In this document: one piece after another, positions 51,394 through 59,926 of the stretch
Position numbering within the stretch: position 1 is the first letter of the stretch
How the letters are laid out: each line of letters starts with the position of its first letter
From: DASZMX01 sp035551475
GTDB taxonomy: Bacteria > Verrucomicrobiota > Verrucomicrobiia > Limisphaerales > Palsa-1400
Assembly: GCA_035551475.1 (NCBI GenBank)
Contig: DASZMX010000053.1
Span: forward strand, 1 to 64,000
Reading direction: 5' to 3'
Length of the DNA: 64,000 nt
Translations under genes and position numbers: made by a program
The notes under the pieces: generated by a model
Told to the model about the DNA's origin: nothing
Database searches by the model: none
The model's input: the letters and a program-made list of their open reading frames with translations, nothing else

Positions 51394-52254
51394 ATGAACG
51401 CCAGACGCTTCTTCTCGAAGTGGTTTGCGGGCCGGCCTCCCGCGCGAAACAGCGCGTTTACCCTCATCGAATTGCTCGTGGTCATTGCCATCATTGCGGT
51501 TCTGGCCGCGCTGCTTCTGCCCACGCTGGCGAAAGCCAAGGGGCAGGCGCTCGCCATCAATTGCATCGGGAATCTGAAACAACTTCAAGTCTGCTGGCAT
51601 CTTTATGCCGACGATTTCAAGGACGTGCTTCCGCCCAACGATTCCGTGTACAATTTCGAATCGCCCACCAACGGAGAATTTACGCAGCAGCTTTCCTGGT
51701 GCCAGGGCAACGCGCGCGCTGACACGAACACCGCGGCGATCGAAGCCGGTTTGCTCTATCCCTATAATCGATCAACCGGGATTTACCATTGCCCCGCCGA
51801 TTTTACCACGGTGGAAGGGCATCCCAACATCTATCGCAACCGCAGTTACAACATGAGCCAATCCGTCAACGGCCTTGGCATGGTTCCGATTCCGGCGGAC
51901 AGCTATCCGGTCGATGTGTTTCAGCGCTGTTTCATGAAACTTTCCGCGATCACGAATCCAACGCCCTCGAAGCTTTTTGTATTTATTGACGAGAATCAGG
52001 GCACGCTTTACGACGCGCAATTCGGCTATCCGATGCCCAACTATGATTACCGATGGTGGGACATGCCCTCAGACCGGCATAACCAGGGGGCCAACCTCAG
52101 CTTTGTCGATGGGCACGTGGAACGCTGGCATTGGCGGGCGCCAAAAATTTCCGATACGGCCTTGCCGGCGATCACCCCGGGCGGAGACACGCAGGATTAC
52201 AACCGGGTGGGGTCAGCCATGCGGATTGTCCCGGTCGATGGTTTAGCGGACTGA
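51394..52254 (+). CDS. Pseudopilin-like protein with H-x9-DG C-terminal motif
   Basis: 286 residues from the ATG at 51394. The prepilin leader is NSAFTLIELLVVIAIIAVLA after a basic stretch (KWFAGRPPAR). LLLPTLAKAKGQALAINCIGNLKQL follows the family pattern (shown only in part), with cysteine-rich middle and HNQGANLSFVDGH near the end as the H-x9-DG element. It is expected to be processed by prepilin peptidase and retained at the inner membrane or in a pseudopilus. It is divergent from the giant kinase gene (86-base gap) and overlaps the convergent oxidoreductase by 12 bases. Confidence 0.85.
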   Translation: MNARRFFSKWFAGRPPARNSAFTLIELLVVIAIIAVLAALLLPTLAKAKGQALAINCIGNLKQLQVCWHLYADDFKDVLPPNDSVYNFESPTNGEFTQQLSWCQGNARADTNTAAIEAGLLYPYNRSTGIYHCPADFTTVEGHPNIYRNRSYNMSQSVNGLGMVPIPADSYPVDVFQRCFMKLSAITNPTPSKLFVFIDENQGTLYDAQFGYPMPNYDYRWWDMPSDRHNQGANLSFVDGHVERWHWRAPKISDTALPAITPGGDTQDYNRVGSAMRIVPVDGLAD

Positions 52255-53331
52255 ACGCGCGGCGCGCAGGCAGTCTTCCAAAACTTGCTGCGTCTTGAGC
52301 GCGAGATCCGGCCATTCCCGGTTTAATTTGCCCGACTGGATTTGCGCCGCAAAATCGCGAAACATGTTGCTCTCCTGCGCGGTCGCGTGGCTGTTGCTGT
52401 ATTCACGCAGATCCCAACGACGCAAACCGCCATCGAGATTGAAGTTGCAACCATCCGCTTCGAAGGCCGAGTTGCACGTTTCAAATCCGACGCTGCTGCC
52501 AAAGAAGGGCAGCACAAAATCCGATAATCGCACAAAACCCAGGTCGCCGCTGATTTGGGCAAGTTGTTGGTTGTACGTAATGAAGGATGAATAAAAGCTG
52601 GCCGAGACGCCCCCGTCGAACATCAATTCCCCGGAGAATTCAATCGGCACGGCGCGGCCGCCGCGGCGGGATTTGCTCTCAGTCAAAATGCGTCCGCTCA
52701 CCGCGCGGGGCATTTTTCCTTCCAACGCCCATAATGCAAAGCGAATGCAGTACCACGCCAGATCCCCTGCGCAACCGAGCGGTTCCAAGGAGCTGTCGGT
52801 GCGGATATTGTTGGACAAATAATTTTCGTCCGCGCGAAAGGTAAAGGCCAGCGTGAGGCGGCGCAGGCGCCCGACTTTTTCCGCCAGCGCCTGACGCACC
52901 AGGGCCAGACGACGACTGTGCATGAACATCACGCCGTCCATGAATTGCACGCGATGTTTCCGACAGGCGGCGATCATTTCCTGCAAATCGGCCACACTGA
53001 CCGCGCACGGTTTTTCACAAACCACATGCTTGCCCGCCTGCGCCGCGGCGATGACCCATTCCTTGCGCAAACCGGTGGGCAGCGGAATATAAACGGCGTC
53101 AATGTCCTGTTCGCCGAGCAACGTGGCGTAACCCTCCACCGCGCGGGGTTTCTCCCCAAAAGCCGCCTGCGACTGGCAACGATCGATAAAGCGCGCGGCG
53201 GTGGCAACCTGCCGGCTCGCCACCGCTGCGACCACGCCGTTGCCGCTGTTTTTAATCGCGAGCCAGTTTTTCCGCGCGATTTCCGCCGCGCCCAAAATGC
53301 CCCAACGAATCATCGGTTTGTGCATGGCCAA
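52243..53331 (-). CDS. Gfo/Idh/MocA-family oxidoreductase
   Basis: 362 residues. An N-terminal NAD(P)-binding Rossmann domain (RWGILGAAEIARKN, VVAAVASRQVATA), then VYIPLPTGLRKEW and the family hallmark HVVCEKPCAVS with the catalytic-region Lys. The C-terminal alpha/beta domain follows (FMDGVMFMHSRRLALV). These enzymes oxidise or reduce sugars, inositols and similar compounds; the substrate is unknown. The first ATG (53331) is used; M at 53313 is possible. The upstream 106 bases to the NCS1 gene hold divergent promoters, not identifiable by eye. Confidence 0.88.
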   Translation of the reverse strand: MAMHKPMIRWGILGAAEIARKNWLAIKNSGNGVVAAVASRQVATAARFIDRCQSQAAFGEKPRAVEGYATLLGEQDIDAVYIPLPTGLRKEWVIAAAQAGKHVVCEKPCAVSVADLQEMIAACRKHRVQFMDGVMFMHSRRLALVRQALAEKVGRLRRLTLAFTFRADENYLSNNIRTDSSLEPLGCAGDLAWYCIRFALWALEGKMPRAVSGRILTESKSRRGGRAVPIEFSGELMFDGGVSASFYSSFITYNQQLAQISGDLGFVRLSDFVLPFFGSSVGFETCNSAFEADGCNFNLDGGLRRWDLREYSNSHATAQESNMFRDFAAQIQSGKLNREWPDLALKTQQVLEDCLRAARSVR

Positions 53332-53437
53332 ATACTATGCGGGGCGATTGCCGCGTACCAAGCGGCAAAGTTTTTTTACTTCCCACGCCCCGCGCAGCGT
53401 TTACCATACAGCCCCGCGTGCCCAACCGACGCCCGAA

Positions 53438-54931
53438 ATGATTGACAACTCCCTGACTGCCGCGGTCCGCCACGAGCTGACCCGGAGCGGCCTCTACAGC
53501 GAAGACCTGGCCCCGATTCCCCCGGAAAAACGAACGTGGCGTTGGTGGAATTTTGCGGCGCTCTGGATTTCGATGTCGGCCTGCATCCCCACTTACATGC
53601 TGGCGTCGTCGCTGATCGGCGGCGGGATGAATTGGTCGCAGGCCATTCTCACGATTTTTTTCGGGAACCTGATTGTGCTGATTCCGATGGTTCTCAACGC
53701 CCATGCCGGCGCCCGTTATGGCATACCGTTTCCCGTCTATTGCCGGGCGGCATTTGGAACCAAGGGCGCGAACATCCCGGCCTTGTTGCGGGCCTTCGTG
53801 GCCTGCGGCTGGTTTGGCATCCAGACGTGGATTGGCGGCGAAGCCATTCATAAAATCCTGGCCATTTTCTACCCGTCGCTGGGCGGCGCCGCCGCCAATT
53901 GGCTGGGCATCACGGCGCCGCAAGCCGTTTGTTTCCTGGCGTTCTGGCTGGTGAATATGTGGGTTATTTACAAAGGCATCGATTCCATCCGCATTTTGCT
54001 CAACATCAAGGCGCCGCTGCTCATTGCGCTCGGCCTCGTGCTTCTCGCTTGGGCGTATCACAATGCCGGCGGCTTCGGCCCCATTTTGTCGCAGCCTTCG
54101 GCCTTTGCGCCGGGACAGCCCAAGAGCGGGCAATTCTGGACCTTCTTTGTGCCAGCGCTGACGGGAATGATCGGCTTTTGGGCGACTCTCTCGTTAAACA
54201 TCCCTGATTTCTCGCGTTACGCTGTCACGCAGAAAGATCAAATGCTCGGCCAAGCCCTCGGCCTCCCGCTCACCATGGCGCTGTATTCCTTCATCGGGGT
54301 GGCGGTGACTTCAGCCACGGCGATCATCTACGGCCAGACGATCTGGGATCCCGTCGATGTGCTGACGCGCTTCAAAAATCCCGCCGTATTAATTGTCGCG
54401 ATGCTGGCGCTCTGTCTGGCAACGCTCGCCACCAACATCGCCGCCAATGTTGTCAGCCCCGCGAACGACTTTGCTCATCTTGCGCCCAAAAAAATTTCGT
54501 TCCGCATGGGCGGCTTGATCACCGGCGTGGTGGGCGTATTGATGATGCCATGGAAATTGGTGGCGGACCCTTCCGGCTATATTTTCACCTGGCTCGTAGG
54601 CTACAGCGCGCTGCTCGGACCTATCGGCGGAATTCTCATCGCCGACTATTTCGTTTGCCGCCACCGGCGCCTGGATCTAACCGCGCTCTACCTAGAAAAT
54701 GGAGCGCATCAATATCGCCGCGGATACAACCCCGCGGCGCTGGTCATTCTTGCGCTGGCGGTGCTGCCGAATATTCCAGGATTTTTGGCGACGGTAAATG
54801 TGATTCCGAAAGATCGGATGCCGACCTTGTTCTTGACGCTCTACAGTTACGCTTGGTTCGTCGGATTTGGCATCGCCTTTGGGGCCTACATCATCACCGC
54901 TCGTTTTCGAACGGCGGAAGTTCGCGCGTGA
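53438..54931 (+). CDS. NCS1-family nucleobase:cation symporter
   Basis: 497 residues with about 12 transmembrane helices. The N-terminus (LYSEDLAPIPPEKRTWRWWN) and helix 1 (ALWISMSACIPTYMLASSL) are signatures of NCS1 transporters. FVACGWFGIQTWIGGEAIHK and LNIPDFSRYAVTQKDQ fit the hydantoin/allantoin/uracil subgroup. The start at 53438 is chosen because upstream in-frame codons overlap the divergent oxidoreductase gene. The pyrimidine nucleoside operon downstream makes a pyrimidine base or its hydro-derivative the most likely cargo, which is inference. Confidence 0.9.
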   Translation: MIDNSLTAAVRHELTRSGLYSEDLAPIPPEKRTWRWWNFAALWISMSACIPTYMLASSLIGGGMNWSQAILTIFFGNLIVLIPMVLNAHAGARYGIPFPVYCRAAFGTKGANIPALLRAFVACGWFGIQTWIGGEAIHKILAIFYPSLGGAAANWLGITAPQAVCFLAFWLVNMWVIYKGIDSIRILLNIKAPLLIALGLVLLAWAYHNAGGFGPILSQPSAFAPGQPKSGQFWTFFVPALTGMIGFWATLSLNIPDFSRYAVTQKDQMLGQALGLPLTMALYSFIGVAVTSATAIIYGQTIWDPVDVLTRFKNPAVLIVAMLALCLATLATNIAANVVSPANDFAHLAPKKISFRMGGLITGVVGVLMMPWKLVADPSGYIFTWLVGYSALLGPIGGILIADYFVCRHRRLDLTALYLENGAHQYRRGYNPAALVILALAVLPNIPGFLATVNVIPKDRMPTLFLTLYSYAWFVGFGIAFGAYIITARFRTAEVRA

Positions 54932-54951
54932 CTTAAAACCCTGAGGCGGAT

Positions 54952-56802
54952 ATGTTTCCGGACGTGTCACGCTTCTTTCGGCTGATCGCAGGTTTGATGC
55001 TCGGCGGCATTTTGACCGCGCGACTTTTCGCGCAGGATGTTTCCACGAACGACGCCCTGCAATTTGACGGAATCAATAATTGGGCCGTTTACCCGCCGGC
55101 GCCGCTTGCGCTGGATCCGTTTCCCATGACCATCATGGTGTGGATCAAAACCACCCAGAACAGCCCGAAGGCCCAGGGGGCCATTGTCAACAAATACGAA
55201 GAAAGCGCGGCGGATGGCTATCAATTGGTGATGATCAACGGCCATGTGCAAGGTTGGTATTATGGTGACAACGGGGACCTCGTTGATGGGGGCCCGCCGG
55301 ATGGCGGATTTGTGGCGGACGGCAAGTGGCATCATATCGCGTTCACCGTCGATGCCAGCGGAGGATATTTATATGTGGACGGGGCGCTGAAAAGTTCTCG
55401 CGGATGGAACGGAATACCAGGCGGCGCCACGATCAATTGGCCTTTGAAACTCGGTTATTATCCGGATATTCCCGACCCCACGGTTTCTGGCCTTTATCAA
55501 GGCCAGTTGGACGAGGTGAGCCTGTGGAATGCCAACTTCTATACACGGCAAGTGCAGGCTTACATGAACCATCGTCTCACCGGCGCCGAGGAACATTTGG
55601 TCGGTTACTGGCCCTTCAACGAAGGCGCCGGGAGCGTGGCGGTAGATGCCACGGGCCACGGCTATAATATGACGCTCGTTGAGAATCCGCTTTGGGTTCC
55701 GTCCAACCCGGCGATTGGCCAGCCCGGGCTGGGACCGTTGCCGCAAACCTGGCGCAAATCCACCGCCGGCAACGATCAATGGTATTCGCTCGCCGGATCG
55801 GCCGACGGCAGAAACTTGACTGTGGCGTCCAGCTCGGGCGCAGCCGCGGTGTCCAGCAACGGAGGTTTGTCGTGGCAGAATTCCAGTTTTAACACTGGCT
55901 GGAGTTCCATGGCAGCCTCGGGCGATGGCGCCAGGGAAGTCGCGGGAACGTATGGCGGCTCCATGCTTCTTTCCACGAATTACGGCCTGGACTGGACTAT
56001 CTCCAGCAGTCCGGCGCTGCTCTGGTATTCCGTGGCTTCGTCAGATGACGGACAGCAATTGGTCGGCGCGCCGTACGGCGGTCCAATTTATATTTCCACG
56101 AACGCCGGCTCTTCCTGGCAACCTGCGGGCGCTCCCTCGACCAATTGGTTTTGCGTCGTGTCCTCCAGCGATGGCGTGCATCTGGCCGCCGCCGTTTTCG
56201 GCGGGCCGATTTACACTTCGGCGGATGCGGGTGTCACGTGGGCGCCAACGTCGTCGCCCTCCGATCAATGGCATGCGCTTTCGTGTTCCGCCGATGGTTC
56301 AAAACTGGTCGCCGCGATTCGTTACGGCGACGTTTATTATTCGACGAATTACGGCGTCGATTGGATGCCATCGGCCACACCGCCCGACTCCAGTTGGACG
56401 GGGCTCGCCTGCTCCGCGGACGGCTCCTGCGTGGCGCTCGGCGGCCAACAGGGCGTTTACACCTCGACAAATTATGGCGCCGATTGGACGCAGGCGCCGC
56501 TGTTCGACGCGCAAAATTGGTCTGCGGTGAGCATGTCCGCGGATGGTTCCGCCATGACCGCCGGCTCGTTTATGGGGCCCGTCTTCACCACCACCGCGCC
56601 GCCATCGTTGTCTGTGGCGGGCGCGGGTGCAAACTTGCAGCTCTCATGGCCAGCGTATCCGGGCGGATTTAATCTGGAGGGAAGTTCCGATTTCTCAGCC
56701 TGGACCGGGATCACCAATGAAGCGGCGCTCACGGATGGAACACATACGGTCACACTTCCGCCGGACGGCAGCCAGCAATTTTTCCGGCTGCAAACCCCTT
56801 AA
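54952..56802 (+). CDS. Secreted LamG protein with seven-repeat propeller
   Basis: 616 residues. A signal peptide (LIAGLMLGGILTARLFA) precedes a LamG/concanavalin-like domain (about 35-240; ALQFDGINNWAVY, TIMVWIKTT, KWHHIAFTVDASGGYLYVDG, GQLDEVSLWNANF). Residues 260-545 carry seven repeats of about 41 residues (W-x-x-(L/V)-x-x-S-x-D-G ... STNYGxDW), resembling sialidase/photosystem-assembly-type beta-propellers. The last 65 residues end QFFRLQTP and match the shared C-terminal module. No catalytic residues of sialidases were recognised, so binding or adhesion is favoured. It starts 20 bases after the NCS1 gene. Confidence 0.8.
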   Translation: MFPDVSRFFRLIAGLMLGGILTARLFAQDVSTNDALQFDGINNWAVYPPAPLALDPFPMTIMVWIKTTQNSPKAQGAIVNKYEESAADGYQLVMINGHVQGWYYGDNGDLVDGGPPDGGFVADGKWHHIAFTVDASGGYLYVDGALKSSRGWNGIPGGATINWPLKLGYYPDIPDPTVSGLYQGQLDEVSLWNANFYTRQVQAYMNHRLTGAEEHLVGYWPFNEGAGSVAVDATGHGYNMTLVENPLWVPSNPAIGQPGLGPLPQTWRKSTAGNDQWYSLAGSADGRNLTVASSSGAAAVSSNGGLSWQNSSFNTGWSSMAASGDGAREVAGTYGGSMLLSTNYGLDWTISSSPALLWYSVASSDDGQQLVGAPYGGPIYISTNAGSSWQPAGAPSTNWFCVVSSSDGVHLAAAVFGGPIYTSADAGVTWAPTSSPSDQWHALSCSADGSKLVAAIRYGDVYYSTNYGVDWMPSATPPDSSWTGLACSADGSCVALGGQQGVYTSTNYGADWTQAPLFDAQNWSAVSMSADGSAMTAGSFMGPVFTTTAPPSLSVAGAGANLQLSWPAYPGGFNLEGSSDFSAWTGITNEAALTDGTHTVTLPPDGSQQFFRLQTP

Positions 56803-56844
56803 AAATTGTTTTGTGCGCCCCGCTGAATTTCCGCATTCTAGGGC

Positions 56845-58188
56845 GTGATGAAAAACCCGACTCTGCCTCCGTTCGATTACAAGCCCCAGCCTTATCGCGG
56901 CCCCTCGGCTGATGAAACCCTCAAGCTGCGCCGCGAATTTTTGAATCCCGGCCTGTTTCTTTATTACAAGAAGCCGATGATGATTGTCGAAGGCAAGGGC
57001 CAGTATGTATTTGACGATCAGGGCCGGCGTTATCTGGACGCGCTGGGCGGCATTGTGACGATCAGCGTGGGGCATTGCCATCCGCATGTGGTCGAGGCGG
57101 CGCGCCGCCAAAATGAAACGTTGCAGCATTCGACCACGATTTACCTGCATCCGAACATCGCCGAATTTGCGCAGAAGCTCGCCTCCAAAATGCCCGGCGA
57201 TTTGAAAGTGTGCTATTTCGTCAATTCCGGCTCGGAAGCCAACGACTTAGCCATGCTCATGGCGCGCGCTTACACGGGAAATTTCGACGCCATCGCGCTG
57301 CGCAATTGTTATCACGGCGGAAATATGTCTGCGATGGGCCTGACCTCGCACAGCACCTGGAAATTCAATGTCCCTCACAGCTTCGGCGTCCATCACGCCC
57401 TGGCGCCTGATCCATACCGTGGCGAATGGGGCCGCGACAACCCGGCGGCCGGTGAAAAATACGCCGGCGATGTGAAGGGGTTGATCGATTTCGCCAGTTC
57501 CGGGCAGGTCGCCGCCTTCATCGCGGAATCCATCCAAGGCGTGGGTGGTTGCGTGGTTTTTCCGGATGGTTATCTGAAAAAGGCGTATGAGCATGTGCGC
57601 GCCGCGGGCGGCGTTTGCATCGCCGACGAAGTTCAGGCGGGCTTTGGCCGCACCGGGTCGCATTTTTGGGGATTTGAAACGCAAGGCGTCATTCCCGACA
57701 TTGTCACGATGGCCAAAGGCATCGGCAACGGCTGCCCGCTTGCGGCTGTGGTTACGACGCCGCAAATCGCCGCCACGTTGCAAAAGAAAATTCACTTCAA
57801 CACTTTCGGCGGCAATCCCGTCGTGTGCGCGCAAGGCAAGGCCGTTCTGGAAGTGATTGAACGCGAAAACTTGCAGGCAAATTCTCTCGCCATGGGAAAT
57901 CACATCGTCGCCGGGCTGCAACGCCTGATGGCGAAACATAACATTATTGGCGACGTCCGCGGCAAAGGCCTTTTGCTCGGCATCGAATTGGTCAAGGACC
58001 GCGCGACCAAGGAGCCGGCCAAGGCGGAATGCGCGCGAGTCGTGGAAACCTGCCGCGACCTCGGCCTGCTTTTGGGCAAGGGCGGATTGTGGGGCCAGGT
58101 CATTCGCTTTGCGCCCCCGATGACGATCACCCGCGCCGATGCGGATTTTCTGCTCGAGGCGCTGGACGCAGCCTTCACCACGCTCTAA
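56845..58188 (+). CDS. Class III aminotransferase (AGXT2-like)
   Basis: 447 residues of the PLP-dependent class III (ornithine/beta-amino acid) aminotransferases. The cofactor Lys lies in TMAKGIGNGCPLAAVV; also seen are VNSGSEANDLAMLMAR, CYHGGNMSAMG, CIADEVQAGFGRTG and NTFGGNPVVCAQGK. The sequence is close to the alanine-glyoxylate / beta-aminoisobutyrate group. Its stop overlaps the cdd start (TAATG), so it belongs to the pyrimidine operon, where an aminotransferase for beta-alanine or beta-aminoisobutyrate would make sense. That substrate is inferred. Confidence 0.85.
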   Translation: MMKNPTLPPFDYKPQPYRGPSADETLKLRREFLNPGLFLYYKKPMMIVEGKGQYVFDDQGRRYLDALGGIVTISVGHCHPHVVEAARRQNETLQHSTTIYLHPNIAEFAQKLASKMPGDLKVCYFVNSGSEANDLAMLMARAYTGNFDAIALRNCYHGGNMSAMGLTSHSTWKFNVPHSFGVHHALAPDPYRGEWGRDNPAAGEKYAGDVKGLIDFASSGQVAAFIAESIQGVGGCVVFPDGYLKKAYEHVRAAGGVCIADEVQAGFGRTGSHFWGFETQGVIPDIVTMAKGIGNGCPLAAVVTTPQIAATLQKKIHFNTFGGNPVVCAQGKAVLEVIERENLQANSLAMGNHIVAGLQRLMAKHNIIGDVRGKGLLLGIELVKDRATKEPAKAECARVVETCRDLGLLLGKGGLWGQVIRFAPPMTITRADADFLLEALDAAFTTL

Positions 58189-58601
58189 TGGCAAAAGATC
58201 CTTCCGCTCCCAACGCCCAGGCGCGCCGCTTGCTGAAGCTGGCGGGCGCCGCCATGAAAAACGCCTATGCGCCGTACTCGAAGTTTCGCGTCGGCGCCGC
58301 GCTTTTGCTCAAGGACGGGCGCATCTTTACTGGTTGCAACGTGGAAAACGCCTCCTACGGGCTGACGATTTGCGCCGAGCGCAATGCGATCTTCGCCGCC
58401 GTGGCCGCGAGCCAAAAGAAGCCGGAAATCATGATGGTCGCCGTGGTCAACGATCAGAAAATGGCGTGCTCTCCCTGCGGCGCCTGCCGCCAGGTCATTT
58501 CCGAATTTGGCCCGCAAGCCCTGGTCTGGTATTTGGGCCCGGACGGCCCGCGCCAGCGTCCGATGTTCGATCTTTTGCCGGACGGCTTCACGTTCGATTG
58601 A
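58188..58601 (+). CDS. cdd: Cytidine deaminase
   Basis: 137 residues, the homotetrameric short form. It hydrolyses cytidine and deoxycytidine to uridine and deoxyuridine. Zinc ligands are Cys62 with the proton-shuttle Glu64 (CAERNAIFAA), Cys97 and Cys100 (PCGACRQVI). FTGCNVENASYG is the substrate loop. It overlaps the aminotransferase stop and the deoA start. Confidence 0.95.
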   Translation: MAKDPSAPNAQARRLLKLAGAAMKNAYAPYSKFRVGAALLLKDGRIFTGCNVENASYGLTICAERNAIFAAVAASQKKPEIMMVAVVNDQKMACSPCGACRQVISEFGPQALVWYLGPDGPRQRPMFDLLPDGFTFD

Positions 58602-59926
58602 CTGTGCGCGCGGTTGATTTGATTCGAAAAAAACGCGATGGCGGCGAGCATTCCGCTGCGGAAATCAACTCCCTCATCGAATCCTACACCTGCGGCGAAA
58701 CGCCGGATTATCAGATGTCCGCCTGGATGATGGCCCTGCTGTGGCGCGGGGCCACGCCAGCCGAAGCGGCGGCGCTCACGGGCGCCATGCTGCGTTCCGG
58801 TTCGATTCTCGATTTGTCCGCCCTGCCCGGCCCCAAGGTGGACAAGCACTCCACGGGCGGCGTGGGCGACAAAACCTCCCTCATTCTGGCTCCCATCGCG
58901 GCTGCCGGCGGATTGATCGTGCCGATGATCAGCGGGCGCGGGCTAGGCCACACCGGCGGCACGCTGGATAAGCTCGAAGCCATTCCGGGATTTGATGTAG
59001 GTTTGACAGCGGAACGGTTTCTCGAAGTATTGCGCCAGACCGGCTGCGGCATCACAGGCCAAACCGCGGAAATTGCTCCCGCGGATAAAAAAATGTACGC
59101 GCTGCGCGATGTCACCGCCACCGTGGAAAGCGAAGCTCTGATTTGCGCGAGCATCATGAGCAAGAAGCTGGCGGAGGGCATCGACGCCCTCGTGCTGGAC
59201 GTCAAGACCGGTTCGGGCGCCTTCATGCGACGGACGGAAGACGCCGAAAGCCTCGCGCGCACGATGGTCGCCGCGGGCGAACGCATGGGCAAACGGATGG
59301 CCGCGCTGCTTACGGACATGGACCAGCCTTTGGGCCGCGCCGTCGGCAACGCTTTGGAAGTGGCGGAATGCGTCGAAATCCTCGAGGGCGCGCGCGATCC
59401 CATGAGCGAGGATTTGCGGGCTCTGTCAATCGAACTGGCCGCGTGGATGTTTTTTCTCGGCGGCAAAACCAGCGACGTGGCGCAAGGAAAAGCCCTCGCA
59501 GAGGAGAAGATCCGCAACGGCGAGGCGACGCGGCGTTTCCGCGCCATGGTGCAGGCGCAAGGCGGCGAACCCGATTTTACCCGCCTGCCCGCGGCGCAAA
59601 AGCAAGCTGAGTTCAAAGCGGCGACCGCCGGTTCCGTGACTGCCGTCGCCTGCGAACAAGTGGGCCTCGCCAGCCTGGCCCTCGGCGGCGGACGCGGCAA
59701 AAAAGAGGACGTCATCGACCATGCCGTGGGTTTGACGCTGCGCAAGAAAGTGGGCGACTCCGTGCGCGCCGGCGAAACCATCGCCACGGTGCATTACAAC
59801 GATCCGGCCAAACTGCCGGAGGCCCTCGCGCTCTTGCAGTCCGCCTATCATATCACCTCCGCGCCCCCGCGCGCGCCGCGCGTGCTGGTGCAAAAAGTCA
59901 TCTGTCAACAAACCAACCAACTATGA
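58598..59926 (+). CDS. deoA: Thymidine / pyrimidine-nucleoside phosphorylase
   Basis: About 442 residues. It cleaves thymidine, deoxyuridine or uridine to the base and sugar-1-phosphate. Diagnostic segments: VDLIRKKRDGGEHS, KVDKHSTGGVGDKTSLIL (family signature), GRGLGHTGGTLDKLEAI, IMSKKLAEGIDALVLDVKTG and the C-terminal VGDSVRAGETIATVHY. The start is either TTG 58598, overlapping the cdd stop in TTGA, or GTG 58604. The stop overlaps the nupC start (ATGA). Whether it prefers thymidine or is a broad Pdp-type enzyme cannot be told. Confidence 0.93.
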   Translation: MTVRAVDLIRKKRDGGEHSAAEINSLIESYTCGETPDYQMSAWMMALLWRGATPAEAAALTGAMLRSGSILDLSALPGPKVDKHSTGGVGDKTSLILAPIAAAGGLIVPMISGRGLGHTGGTLDKLEAIPGFDVGLTAERFLEVLRQTGCGITGQTAEIAPADKKMYALRDVTATVESEALICASIMSKKLAEGIDALVLDVKTGSGAFMRRTEDAESLARTMVAAGERMGKRMAALLTDMDQPLGRAVGNALEVAECVEILEGARDPMSEDLRALSIELAAWMFFLGGKTSDVAQGKALAEEKIRNGEATRRFRAMVQAQGGEPDFTRLPAAQKQAEFKAATAGSVTAVACEQVGLASLALGGGRGKKEDVIDHAVGLTLRKKVGDSVRAGETIATVHYNDPAKLPEALALLQSAYHITSAPPRAPRVLVQKVICQQTNQL

